Assembly (NCBI GenBank): GCA_019163175.1
Contig: JAFLKN010000005.1
Span: 59,347-123,346, forward strand
Direction: 5' to 3'
DNA: 64,000 bases
DNA from: Prolixibacteraceae bacterium
GTDB lineage: Bacteria; Bacteroidota; Bacteroidia; Bacteroidales; Prolixibacteraceae
Part shown: positions 8,991 through 19,800 of the stretch, piece by piece
How positions within the stretch are numbered: the stretch's first letter is position 1
Layout: every line of letters begins with the position of its first letter
Notes under the pieces: generated by a model
Told to the model about the DNA's origin: nothing
Databases searched by the model: none
The model's input: the letters and a program-made list of their open reading frames with translations, nothing else
Made by a program: the position numbers and the translations under genes

Positions 8991-11900
8991 ATGAAAAAAA
9001 TCAAAAATATCATCATTCTGATCCTAGCACTTTTCTGCTTCGTCGGGGCTTACTCCCAGACTAAAATGATTGTACGCGGAAAGGTAATCGATCAGAAGGA
9101 TAAATCGGCGGTTGTTGGCGCAACAATTGTTGAATCGGATAAGGATAACCGCGTAGTAAACGGAGTTATCACCGATATGGACGGAAACTTTGTTTATGAA
9201 ATGAAGAATCCGGCGAATACTATGAAGGTTACTGTAATTGGTTATCAAACAAAACCGTTTAAACCGGTTGCAGGAAAATCAGTAGTTATCGAACTTGTTT
9301 CCTCTGATATTGAGCTGGATGCTGTTACCATAACTGCAAAAGCAAAGTCTGATAACCAGCTGACCAATATTGATGATCGTGACAATGCATCGTCACGTGT
9401 AAAGATTGACTTGATGGAAATGAAAGATCAGGGTATTACTTCAGCTGCTGATGCGCTGCAAGGAAAAGTTTCCGGATTGGACATCATTAGTGCCTCTGGT
9501 GACCCGGGTTCTGGTTCGCAGATCGTAATCCGTGGTTTGAGTTCCATGGGTAACAACAAACCATTGATTGTTATCGACGGTATTCCGCAGGACAATGTAT
9601 CTTCAAGTTTCGACCTTAGTTCGGCGGACTCTGAAGACATCAGTAACATGATCAATATTGCACTTCAGGATATTAAATCCATTGAGGTATTGAAAGATGC
9701 TGCTTCAACTGCTATTTACGGTTCAAAGGGTGCCGATGGGGTATTGCTCATCGAAACACACCGCGGACGTATGGGTAAAGTGCAGTTCGATTACCAGTAC
9801 AAAAACAGTATGAACTTTCAGCCAGCAGCCATCCCGATGTTGAATGGTGATGAATATGTAATGTTGCAGTTGGAAGAATGGCACAACAGTAAAGGTGTTT
9901 TCACTATCCCTTCTGAAATTGCTTACGATAAAGATTATTTCGATTTTTACAACTATTCGGCCAATACCGACTGGTTGGGCGCTATAACCCAAAACTCGGT
10001 GACTCACGACCATTATTTTAAAATCTCGGGTGGGGGCGAAAAAACAAGGTATTTTACTTCATTCAGTTATGTCGACGAAGGTGGTACTACAATCAATACG
10101 GGTTCAAAACGTTTTTCAACCCGTGTTAATCTCGACTATTTCCTTTCCAAGAAATTGTTGTTTACCGTACAGTTTAACTACGCCAACAATAAGATTGACG
10201 GAAATATAGAAATTGATGGCCGTAATATTCGCCAGATGGCCTATATTAAAGCGCCAAACATGAGTATTTACGAATATGATGCTGCAGGTAAACTTACCGG
10301 CGAATATTTTAATCCGATAAACAATTACCAGGGAAATGGGTACAGTTTTTTTAACCCGGTGGCAGTTGCGAAATTGGGTAAAAATGACCGTAGTGAAAAC
10401 CAGTTGGAAAACACATTCCGTTTGAAATATAACATCACCGACTGGTTGATCTTTAAAGAAACAGTATCGTTTCAGTACGGTGGAACAAAATTCAGTAATT
10501 TCTTGCCTTACAATGCGGTAGGATCCGATTGGATCGCGTGGACTGTAAATAAGGCTGAAGAATCGAACAATCAGAATTCATCTATAAAATCAGAGAGTCA
10601 GCTTATATATGATGTTCCGTTTAAGTCCGAAGATCATGTGATGTCAGGAACGTTTTCATGGATCACCAATCAATCAAGCTACGAATGGATGAATATTCAA
10701 AGTAACCGTACCCCGAGTACCAGTGTTCAGGATCCTGCTATTGCAGCGCAAATTAACTGGATTGGTTCAGGAACAGGTCAAAATCGCGACTTGGGTGCCT
10801 TGGCAAACTGGAACTACAAATACAAAGACCGCTATATGTTGCAGACTATTCTAAGGGCTGATGCCAACTCATCGTTTGGGATTAGTAATCGTTGGGGTCT
10901 GTTCAAAGGTGTATCATTGGGTTGGCGCTTTTCTGATGAACCTATTCTTGCGAATTGGGATAGCTGGATGAGCGAGTGTATGCTGCGCGCCAGTTGGGGA
11001 ACTTCAGGTCGTCCTCCGGGCGATCCATATGCACGTTTTGCTTCATACATTACATCGGGTACTGGTAACTACATTGTTAACCCTGCTATTGCTCCTAATG
11101 CAATACAGCTCGATAACCTCAAATGGGAGAGTATTTCGTCAACAGACTTTGGTTTGGAGTTAAACCTGTTTAAAGATCGTTTCTTTATTGAAGGTGATAT
11201 TTACAATAAAGTTACCTCTGACCTTTTGTTCAAAGATTATAATATTCCAACTTCATCAGGGTTTAATCAGCTTAAATTTTTGAATGGTGGTGAGATGGTA
11301 AATAAGGGCTGGGAGCTGATGATGAACTACAAAATTGTTCGGACAAAAGACTGGATGGTTTCAGTTGATTTCAATACATCACAAAACATCAATGCATTTA
11401 CCAAACTACCTGAAAATTTCAATACCGAAAAATCTACTTCAATTGGAAACGGTGAATATCCTCGCCGTGTGGTTGAAGGTGAACCAATCGGTTCATTCTT
11501 TGGGTTCCGTTATCAGGGAGTATATGCGACTGATGCTGATGCAATTGCTGTTGATGCTGAAGGCAACAAAATTTATGACAGTGAACACAATCCGGTTCCT
11601 TTAACTTACAAGGGTACTTATATATTTAAAGGTGGTGACGCCAAATACGAAGATATCAATAAGGATGGTAAAATCGACTTGAACGATGTGGTGTACATTG
11701 GCGACTCGAACCCAGACTTTATTGGTGGTTTCGGAACATCGTTCCGCTACAAAAACTGGGATCTCTCGTTTAGCTTTCATTACCGCATTGGTTTCGATAT
11801 CATCAATATGATTGCTCTGCAAACTGAAGGTATGGATGGTCGTAACAATCAGAGTAAGGCCGTGCTAAACCGTTGGAGAACTGAGGGTCAAAATCAGCCA

Positions 11901-12215
11901 GGTTTATTGCCTCGTGCCTACATGGATCATCCTGCCAATAACCTGGGATCGGATCGTTATGTGGAGGCCGGTGACTTTATGCGTTTGAACAATGTGAAAT
12001 TCGGGTATCAGTTTAGCCAGGAGCTTTGCCGCAAACTCAATCTGCAAAGTGCCAGCTTCTCTTTGAGTGCGCGTAAATTATTCACATTTACCAACTATTC
12101 CGGTCAGGATCCTGAAGTAGGACAAAATGCTGCTGATCCGTTCTGGATTGGTGCAGATTATGCCAATACGCCTCCTCCAAGAATGGTAACCCTTAGTTTG
12201 TCAGTAGGATTTTAA
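8991..12215 (+). CDS. SusC/RagA-family TonB-dependent transporter
   Basis: 1074 residues, with a signal peptide (1-22, GAYSQ). A carboxypeptidase-regulatory-like domain follows (RGKVIDQKDKSAVVGATIVE). The plug carries the SusC signature (LQGKVSGLDIISASGDPGSG, IRGLSSMGNNKPLIVIDGIP, SIEVLKDAASTAIYGSKGADG). A long beta-barrel ends in VGF, with the terminal Phe typical of outer-membrane insertion. A calcium-loop-like segment (DINKDGKIDLND) lies near residue 890. It imports oligosaccharides across the outer membrane with its SusD partner, whose gene starts 11 nt downstream. Confidence 0.96.
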   Translation: MKKIKNIIILILALFCFVGAYSQTKMIVRGKVIDQKDKSAVVGATIVESDKDNRVVNGVITDMDGNFVYEMKNPANTMKVTVIGYQTKPFKPVAGKSVVIELVSSDIELDAVTITAKAKSDNQLTNIDDRDNASSRVKIDLMEMKDQGITSAADALQGKVSGLDIISASGDPGSGSQIVIRGLSSMGNNKPLIVIDGIPQDNVSSSFDLSSADSEDISNMINIALQDIKSIEVLKDAASTAIYGSKGADGVLLIETHRGRMGKVQFDYQYKNSMNFQPAAIPMLNGDEYVMLQLEEWHNSKGVFTIPSEIAYDKDYFDFYNYSANTDWLGAITQNSVTHDHYFKISGGGEKTRYFTSFSYVDEGGTTINTGSKRFSTRVNLDYFLSKKLLFTVQFNYANNKIDGNIEIDGRNIRQMAYIKAPNMSIYEYDAAGKLTGEYFNPINNYQGNGYSFFNPVAVAKLGKNDRSENQLENTFRLKYNITDWLIFKETVSFQYGGTKFSNFLPYNAVGSDWIAWTVNKAEESNNQNSSIKSESQLIYDVPFKSEDHVMSGTFSWITNQSSYEWMNIQSNRTPSTSVQDPAIAAQINWIGSGTGQNRDLGALANWNYKYKDRYMLQTILRADANSSFGISNRWGLFKGVSLGWRFSDEPILANWDSWMSECMLRASWGTSGRPPGDPYARFASYITSGTGNYIVNPAIAPNAIQLDNLKWESISSTDFGLELNLFKDRFFIEGDIYNKVTSDLLFKDYNIPTSSGFNQLKFLNGGEMVNKGWELMMNYKIVRTKDWMVSVDFNTSQNINAFTKLPENFNTEKSTSIGNGEYPRRVVEGEPIGSFFGFRYQGVYATDADAIAVDAEGNKIYDSEHNPVPLTYKGTYIFKGGDAKYEDINKDGKIDLNDVVYIGDSNPDFIGGFGTSFRYKNWDLSFSFHYRIGFDIINMIALQTEGMDGRNNQSKAVLNRWRTEGQNQPGLLPRAYMDHPANNLGSDRYVEAGDFMRLNNVKFGYQFSQELCRKLNLQSASFSLSARKLFTFTNYSGQDPEVGQNAADPFWIGADYANTPPPRMVTLSLSVGF

Positions 12216-12226
12216 TTAGAACGAAC

Positions 12227-13699
12227 ATGAAAAAGATATTTAAACTACGATTTATATTGGTGCTTCTGGCACTAAGCTTTCAATTCTCCTGTTCCGATTT
12301 TCTGGAGCTGATACCTCCGGATGGTTTGGTTCGAGAAGAATTCTGGAAAACCAAAGAAGACGTTGAAGCTGTTTTAATGGCGGCTTATCAATCGTCAGCA
12401 GCTATGGATGGCAACCTTTTCGTTTATGGCGAAGCTCGTGGCGACATGGTTGAGGCCGATTACAGCCTGGGTTCGGGTGAACGAAATATGATGGAAAGCA
12501 ATATTTATCCGGATAACGGGTATTGCAATTGGGCATCATTTTATAAAGTAATTAATTACTGTAATGATGTAATTAAAAATGCACCTGAAGTCCAGAAAAT
12601 CGATAATACATTTACTGAATTTCAGCTTAAAGGATTGATGGCCGAAGCATATTGGCTGCGGGGTCTGAATTACTTTTACCTGGTTCGTATTTTTAAAGAT
12701 GTTCCTTTGGTTCTAACTCCATCAGAAACTGATGGTGCTGATTTTTACCCGACGGTTACCAAAGGCGAAGATGTTTTAACCTCGGTACTTAAAGATTTGA
12801 ATGAATATCGTCAGTTTGCTACTGATGGATACAAAACATTGGATGAAGTGAAGGGGCGAGCAACTAAAGCTGCATTTGATGCCTTATTGGCCGATATATC
12901 GCTTTGGAATTTTGACTACGCCAAGACCATTGAATATTGCAACCGGCTTATTTCAAATAAAGAATTTGTGTTGATGCCAGGTACACGTTGGTTTGAAATC
13001 TTTTATCCGGGAAATTCACTGGAGAGTATTTTCGAGTTTCAGTTTGAAGATAAATACAACCAGAAAAACGGTACGTACGGAAAAACCAACCGCAACAGCC
13101 ATCAGTTTGACCCAAGTCCTCGTGCCGAGGAGCTATTTGCACGTAAGTATGCGGTGGAATTGACCCGTGGCGAAGATGTTTCGATTACAAAACTTAGTGA
13201 AGACGATTACCTGATCTGGAAATATGTTGGTCGTGCTCCTGATGGAAAAACTGAACGTACAGGTGCTGACCAGAGCAGTTGCAACTGGATTGTTTACCGT
13301 TTAGCTGATATTTATTTAATGAAAGCTGAAGCTTTGTCGCAATTAAGCCGCTTTCCTGAAGCACTTGATGTTTTGAATACCATTCGGGAAAGGGCAAATA
13401 TGCCACAAATTTCGGTTGGTAGTTCTCCTATATTATTTGAAGATGCCATTATGGAAGAACGTGCTTTGGAGCTGGCTTTCGAAGGAAAACGTTGGTTCGA
13501 TTTGCTCCGCATGGGACGTCGTAACAACTATGCACGTAAAGATAAGTTGGTTGAAATCATTATAAAGAATGTGCCTTCAACACAAAAGAGAATTTTATCT
13601 GCAAAACTGACAAATCCTCTGGGTTGGTATATGCCAATCTACAAAACAGAAATTGAGCGTAACAAAAATCTGGTTCAAAATCCTTATTATCAATTCTAA
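12227..13699 (+). CDS. SusD/RagB-family glycan-binding lipoprotein
   Basis: 490 residues, with a lipoprotein signal peptide and Cys22 (FQFSC) followed by the typical SDFLE start. It has the TPR-like helical core (YWLRGLNYFYLVRIFKDVPLV) and the C-terminal SusD signature (ERALELAFEGKRWFDLLRMGRR). It forms the lid over the SusC barrel and binds the substrate glycan. The gene is tightly coupled to susC (11 nt upstream) and to the next FAS1 gene (3 nt downstream). Confidence 0.95.
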   Translation: MKKIFKLRFILVLLALSFQFSCSDFLELIPPDGLVREEFWKTKEDVEAVLMAAYQSSAAMDGNLFVYGEARGDMVEADYSLGSGERNMMESNIYPDNGYCNWASFYKVINYCNDVIKNAPEVQKIDNTFTEFQLKGLMAEAYWLRGLNYFYLVRIFKDVPLVLTPSETDGADFYPTVTKGEDVLTSVLKDLNEYRQFATDGYKTLDEVKGRATKAAFDALLADISLWNFDYAKTIEYCNRLISNKEFVLMPGTRWFEIFYPGNSLESIFEFQFEDKYNQKNGTYGKTNRNSHQFDPSPRAEELFARKYAVELTRGEDVSITKLSEDDYLIWKYVGRAPDGKTERTGADQSSCNWIVYRLADIYLMKAEALSQLSRFPEALDVLNTIRERANMPQISVGSSPILFEDAIMEERALELAFEGKRWFDLLRMGRRNNYARKDKLVEIIIKNVPSTQKRILSAKLTNPLGWYMPIYKTEIERNKNLVQNPYYQF

Positions 13700-13702
13700 G
13701 CA

Positions 13703-15250
13703 ATGAAGAAAATTTCAATCATACTAGGTTTATTGATTGTTCTGTCCCTGCAGTATTCATGTAAAAAATCACCTGTTACTGCCGGATTCGAAGACATGGA
13801 ACAATTCACCATTTATGACTACCTGGTTCAGAACGAGAAAGATTATTCAAGTTTTCTTTCTATCCTGAAAGCAGGAGGTCTTGAAAAGACTCTGAGTGCC
13901 TATAATCCAAACGGTATTGACTATACACTATTTGTTCCGGACAATAAGGCGGTTGAACAGTTTGTTAAGGACAATGGACAGTTTACTTCATTGGATGCTA
14001 TTTTGAAAGATAAAGCATACGTTGAGGCTTTGGCACGCTACCATGTGGTTAATCTGGGAACCAGTTCTTACGAGTTTCCTTTTGGTACATTTTCGGAACC
14101 AACACTCTCTGGCGACTATCTGAATGTGAACTTTATCTTAGCCAAGGATACTACCTATTATAAGATTAACAATCAGGCTAGTGTAACCAAGGCAAATGTT
14201 GACCTTTCGAACGGCTATGTTCATGTAATTGGAACTATGCTAAAACCGATTACTTTAAATAGCTACGATTGGCTAAAACAAAATTCTGCTTATTCTATTT
14301 TGGCATCAGCCATTGAAAACACAGGTTGGAATAAAACAATTGATGTGGATATGAAATTAAAGGATCAGCCACTAAAGCCATTTACTATGCTGGTTGAGCC
14401 GGATGCCATCTTTAAGAAGAGAAACATCAATTCATTTGCTGATTTGGCCAAATTGATTAGCCCGGACCGGACAGATTACACCAATGCTAGCAATCCACTG
14501 AATTTATTTGTTGGTTACCATATGTTGGCCGAAAGTAAGTTCCTTGATGACTTACAGGGAAAGGCAACCAATTACAATACTTTTGCCGACGTGCCTGTCA
14601 CCATTAATGGAGTAGGTTTAGATATTGTAATTAATAAGGGAAAAGAAGAATTTATCGAAGGAAAAGATACGATTGATTATATCGGTCTTGACTACGATGC
14701 AAGTAATGTAATCACTCAAAGTGGAGGTATTCATTTTATCGATCAGATTATGAAACCTCAGATTCCATCGAGGGCAATTGTAACTTTCGAGTTTTACGAA
14801 GAATTGGCACTGGATGAATACCGTAGAAAAGGTGGTTCATTTTTGATTGAAAACGAAAAGCTATTGGACTACGTAAAGTGGTCAGGTGCTAAACTTTTCT
14901 ACGTAAAATCAAATGATGACTCGGAACGTTCCTGGGGTAAAGATTATCTTTTGATTGATGGTGACTTTACCATTTCCTATCAGCTACCAAAAATCATTCA
15001 GGGCAAATACAATGTATTTTTTCAGGCTGACGCTTTCAGTTCAGCAAATGCTTTGGTTGAACTATTTGTTGATGGTAATAAGTTAGGTGGACTTATCGAT
15101 TTAACAAAAGGTGGTAGTTCAACTTATCCTTATGCCTCAGTTAAGGTTGGTACTATCGACTTTAAAAAATATGCAGGGCATACCATTACAGTTAAATCCC
15201 TTATTCCCGGTAGGCTAAAATGGGATTACATCAGATTCGAACCTTTATAA
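13703..15250 (+). CDS. FAS1 lipoprotein with C-terminal carbohydrate-binding-like domain
   Basis: 515 residues, with a lipoprotein signal and Cys20 (LQYSC). Two FAS1 repeats are visible: one around 35-190 (YTLFVPDNKAVEQFV, YVHVIGTMLKP) and one around 190-355 (PFTMLVEPDAIFKKR, GIHFIDQIMKP). The last 150 residues form a separate beta-rich module (YNVFFQADAFSSANALVELF, then GHTITVKSL and WDYIRFEPL), whose pattern resembles galactose-binding or CBM6/35-type sandwiches. It sits 3 nt after susD, where surface glycan-binding proteins usually lie in such operons, so a surface glycan-binding role is inferred. Confidence 0.85.
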   Translation: MKKISIILGLLIVLSLQYSCKKSPVTAGFEDMEQFTIYDYLVQNEKDYSSFLSILKAGGLEKTLSAYNPNGIDYTLFVPDNKAVEQFVKDNGQFTSLDAILKDKAYVEALARYHVVNLGTSSYEFPFGTFSEPTLSGDYLNVNFILAKDTTYYKINNQASVTKANVDLSNGYVHVIGTMLKPITLNSYDWLKQNSAYSILASAIENTGWNKTIDVDMKLKDQPLKPFTMLVEPDAIFKKRNINSFADLAKLISPDRTDYTNASNPLNLFVGYHMLAESKFLDDLQGKATNYNTFADVPVTINGVGLDIVINKGKEEFIEGKDTIDYIGLDYDASNVITQSGGIHFIDQIMKPQIPSRAIVTFEFYEELALDEYRRKGGSFLIENEKLLDYVKWSGAKLFYVKSNDDSERSWGKDYLLIDGDFTISYQLPKIIQGKYNVFFQADAFSSANALVELFVDGNKLGGLIDLTKGGSSTYPYASVKVGTIDFKKYAGHTITVKSLIPGRLKWDYIRFEPL

Positions 15251-15259
15251 ACTATACTA

Positions 15260-16804
15260 ATGAGATCTAAAATTGGCATAATAATCATAGCTTTCGTCTT
15301 TTCATTGATTGGTTGTACCGATACATGGGATGAACACTATAATAAGCAACCCGAAACCATTAATATGAATGTTTGGGATGCAATCAAGGGCAAAAGTGAA
15401 CTGTCGCGTTTTGTTGAGTTGATGGTGAAGTACAAATACGATACCCTCTTTTTAACAAACGACACCTATACCATTTTTGCTCCGGATAACGCAGCGATCG
15501 AAAAACTGATGAAAACTGAAGATATTGGTACTACTATCTTGAACTACCATATATCTCAGCACTACATTAAACCTGTTGATATACAAGGTAAACGTAAATT
15601 ACAGACTTTAGCTGAGAAGTATTCTACTTTCGAGAATATCAGTGGGAAACCAACTATTGATGGTATCGTGTTGAAAGAAGAAAGTCCGCTGTATATCAAT
15701 GGTAAGTTCTTTGTAATGGGTGAAGTGGCAACTCCAAAACTAAATTTGTATGAGTATTTTACCAAGAGTTTACCTTATCTGAAAACATACATCGATAAGG
15801 AAGATTCAGTAATTCTGGATAAAGAAAAAAGTAGACCAATTGGTTTTGATGATAAAGGGAACACCGTCTACGATTCAGTTTCAGTTAAGGTTAATCTATT
15901 TGAGTTGTACTATTTCCCTGTATCGGAAGAATTCCGCAACTGGACAGCAACTTTCGCATTTCCAAAGAAAACTACCTACGAAAACGGACTTACCGTTATG
16001 GCTGGTAAATTAGGAGGTAATTTTCACGATTACAAGGATATACCTGTGAAATGGCAGGAAGAAGTTCTTATTCCTCATTTAATTAAGCATGGTACCTTTT
16101 TAAATATGCTTGAACCCAACGAATTTTTAACCACAGCGGTTCTCACCAAAAAGAAAAAATACAACATGGTGAATATTCTGGGTGATAGTATTGTTTGTAA
16201 CTACGTCCCAACTGACAAGTATTTGGCCAGTAATGGAGTACAATACGATTATCAGAACTTCGAAATTCCGGATTCACTTTTTTCAGGCTCTGAAAAGTAT
16301 GAGGGAGAGTGGTTAGCTTATCAAACCGGAGTAAATAAATATGCCTGGAAAAAGAACGTAACAGTTGCCTTTACTTCATTTTTCGAAGTACAGAAAACTT
16401 TAGTGAAAGGTCAGGCATCAAATGATTCAATCTTAATAGTAAACTTTACCAAAGGATACACTGGTACCTACAAAGTACAGTTCAATGTGCGAAACCTGTT
16501 CCCACGTAAATATCGGATGGTGGTTAGTACACATATGGACATTGGTGGTATTTACGACATTTATGTCAATAATCAGCTTGTGAAAACTTTCGATTATTAC
16601 GACTATGTAACCTCAAGAGGTTTACTTAAGAGTGTTACCGGAACTACTTTCGTTCCTAAGGGCCGATATAATAAGTTTGACTTCTGGGTAGAAAATATCA
16701 CTGATTATGGCAGGCCAAACATCCGGTTTGAATACAAAGGACCAGGAAGAGCCCCTGGAAACGGATTGGCAATTGATCTCATTGAATTCATTCCAGCCAA
16801 TTAA
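15260..16804 (+). CDS. FAS1 lipoprotein with C-terminal beta-sandwich, paralogue of the preceding gene
   Basis: 514 residues, with a lipoprotein signal and Cys19 (SLIGC), then TDTWDEHY. The N-terminal FAS1 domain is clear (LSRFVELMVKYKYDTLFLTN, YTIFAPDNAAIEKLM, NYHISQHYI). The second FAS1 unit is degenerate (EEVLIPHLIKHGTFLNML). The C-terminal 150 residues form a beta-sandwich (GTYKVQFNVRNLFPRKYRM, IYDIYVNNQLVKTFDYY) ending in AIDLIEFIPAN. The same layout and length as the upstream neighbour suggests an old duplication. Probable surface glycan-binding or adhesion protein. Confidence 0.84.
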   Translation: MRSKIGIIIIAFVFSLIGCTDTWDEHYNKQPETINMNVWDAIKGKSELSRFVELMVKYKYDTLFLTNDTYTIFAPDNAAIEKLMKTEDIGTTILNYHISQHYIKPVDIQGKRKLQTLAEKYSTFENISGKPTIDGIVLKEESPLYINGKFFVMGEVATPKLNLYEYFTKSLPYLKTYIDKEDSVILDKEKSRPIGFDDKGNTVYDSVSVKVNLFELYYFPVSEEFRNWTATFAFPKKTTYENGLTVMAGKLGGNFHDYKDIPVKWQEEVLIPHLIKHGTFLNMLEPNEFLTTAVLTKKKKYNMVNILGDSIVCNYVPTDKYLASNGVQYDYQNFEIPDSLFSGSEKYEGEWLAYQTGVNKYAWKKNVTVAFTSFFEVQKTLVKGQASNDSILIVNFTKGYTGTYKVQFNVRNLFPRKYRMVVSTHMDIGGIYDIYVNNQLVKTFDYYDYVTSRGLLKSVTGTTFVPKGRYNKFDFWVENITDYGRPNIRFEYKGPGRAPGNGLAIDLIEFIPAN

Positions 16805-16866
16805 TTTTAAATAAACCAGCTAACCAAATTTGTTTGTCGGAAGATAACGAAATATAATTTTCACGG

Positions 16867-19800
16867 ATGAAACGAGCATTTAATATACAAATCAATAGTA
16901 ATCGAATGAATAACGATTCAAAAATGCAGGACATTCAAAAATTTAGCTTCAGCACTATTTCGAATGAAATATTCTGTCCGACAAACCTGGTCTCAATCTA
17001 TAAAAAGAAAATTGATACAATGATTAATAACCTATTTACCATTGCACCCTGGAAGAAAGCTTTTCTTATTGTTCCTGTGCTGCTTATAAGTTTCTTTTCT
17101 TCGCAGGCACAAAGCAATATAGCACAAGACTCGATTCTAGTGAAAGGAGTAGTTGTTTCAGGAACCAATACTCCGCTATCGAACATCACTATTAGTATTG
17201 AAGGCTCCCGGCAGTTACCGGTTGTTACAAACGATGCCGGTGAATTTACAATTAAGTCAAGTACGGGCGACAATTGGATTATTATTTCACCTGTTAGTGA
17301 TTTTAAAACTAAAAGAGTATTTCTTAATAATCGTAATTCATTAAAGGTTTATTTAACTAACAATGATTTATCATCAGGCGATGATCCTTTAACAGTTCTT
17401 TCTCAGAAGAGAATCAAGAAGGACATGGTTTCTTCTTATTCTGATGTGAAAACTGGTGGCAGTTACAAAACCTCGGCTTTTTCGGTTGATGAATTTATGC
17501 AGGGGAAAGTCCCCGGAATGAATGTAGTTAGAAGAGAAGGTGCTCCGGGCACCGGTGCCGTTCCTTTTCTTCGTGGCATAAACTCCTTGAATGCCAATAA
17601 CCAACCTCTATATATTATCGACGGTATTCCGATGGAAACACCAGGTCTATTTGGTTCCAGTATGGAAGGTTTCGCCTACGATCCCTTATTGGCAGTAAAT
17701 ATGCACGATATTTCGAACGTAACCATTGTTAAAGATCCTACCATTACCTCTGTTTACGGATCGAAAGCATCGAATGGCGTTATATTTATCGAAACACTTG
17801 ACCCAAGTTCTACTCAGACATCTATCGATGTTGATTTACGCTCAGGGTATTCTCTTGCTCCTTCAAACTTTATTCCTCAGCTTAATGCCGGTCAGCATAA
17901 AACACTGGTCAATGAAGGGCTTTTTTCTTCAGGTTTAAATGAAGAGGTTATTCGTTACAATTATCCAAATTTATTCCTCACTAAAGACGATGAACGATTT
18001 ATCGATTATCAGCACAATACCGACTGGCAGGACAAAATTTTCGATAATGCGATGTTTACCAACCTTAATTTGAGAGTAAAAGGGGGAGATGCAATTGCCC
18101 GTTATGGTCTTTCTTTTGGTTACACAACCAGCGATGGAATTATTAAAACTACTGGTTACGATAGCTATAACCTCCGGTTTGTGAGCCGTTTGAATATTTT
18201 TACCTGGTTAAGAATGAATGCCGGTGTATCGTTAAATTACAACACATCGAACATGAAAGAGTCGGCTAAGTTTGCTGAAACAAATCCAATTCTTGCAGCT
18301 CTGAACAAATCGCCTTTGCTTAATCCTTATCAGTACGATCTGGAAGGTAATATGCTTACTGCTTTAAGTGAGGTTGATGAATTAGGCGGAAGTAATCCTG
18401 TTGCTATTATAAATAAATACAAGGCTAAAAATACCAACTACCATTTCATTTCGACAATGGGTTTTGAAGTAACACTCCGTAAAAACTTAATGTTGAATAC
18501 CAATTTTGGTTTAACTTATAACGCACTGAAAGAGCAGATCTTTATGCCAAACCACGGTATGGCTCACTATTACAATAACGAAGCTCACAATGTGGCCAAG
18601 GCAACCAATAATTACCTTTTATCATTCTACAACAATACGTATTTGTCGTATAAGAAAATCTTCAATAAGGTTCATAGTTTGACTTCGAGCACGGGTTTAA
18701 ATATTCTGACAAACACCTACCAGCTCGACTGGGGTTTAACGATGAATGCGCACGAAAATGATGAATACCAGTCGTTACAGGATGGTACAAACAATCTTCG
18801 CCGTATCGGTGGCGAGAATCGTAACTGGAACTGGATGTCGTTGTATGAAAATGTGAACTATGCTTTTAAAGATAAATATTTGGTTACAGCAAGTCTCTCG
18901 CTCGATGGTTCTTCCAGGGTGGGTGATGAAGCAATAAATACCATCAAAGTTGGTGGTAATCCACTTGGTTTATTCTATTCGGCTGGCGTCGGCTGGCGTT
19001 TGTCAAGCGAATCTTTCATGAATACTATCGGATGGATTGATGAACTGAAACTAAGAGCTTCTTACGGTAAATCTGGTAATGATGATATCGGTGAATCAAA
19101 TTCATCGGATTACTATAAAGCTGTTAGGTTCCGCGAAACTGTAGGACTTTATCCGGCTATCATTGCAAACAAAGAACTTAGCTACGAAACTGTTTCACAA
19201 CTTAACACAGGTATTGATGCAGCACTTTGGGGAAGCCGCGTTAGAGCAACTATTGATATTTTTAATTCTACTACCAACGATATGTTGATTCTTACACCAA
19301 TGAAGTCCTATCTGGGGTATAGTTTCCGTCCGGAGAATGGTGGAAAAATGAATAACACCGGTGTTGAGTTTAGTACAACCATTCGCGTGGTTGATGGCAG
19401 ATCATTTAAATGGGATGTTCAGGCTAATGTAACTAAACTGAAAAATGAAATAACTGAGTTAAATGGTGATAAACTAATTACTCAAATTGATGGTGGTGAA
19501 GTTGTAAATATGGTTGGTGAGGCTGCCAATAGTTTTTACGGATACTTATTTGATGGTGTGTACAGTTCGTCTGCCGAAGCTTCAAGTGCCAACCTGATGA
19601 ATGAGAAACTGGTTAAATATAAAGCTGGTGATGCCAAATTTATTGACTTGTCCGGCCCTGCAGGATCTCCAGATGGAATTATTAATCAGTACGATAAAAC
19701 AACCTTAGGTTCTTCCATGCCTGATCTTTACGGTGGACTCCAGAATACATTCACGTATAAAAGATGGATTCTGGATACTTACATCAATGTTGTTTCTGGC

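Noticed and set aside
8943..16830. Shared ACCAGCTAA motif before both susC genes (8947-8955 and 16815-16823)
   Set aside because: Nine bases in an AT-rich setting with different neighbours; too weak for an operator claim.
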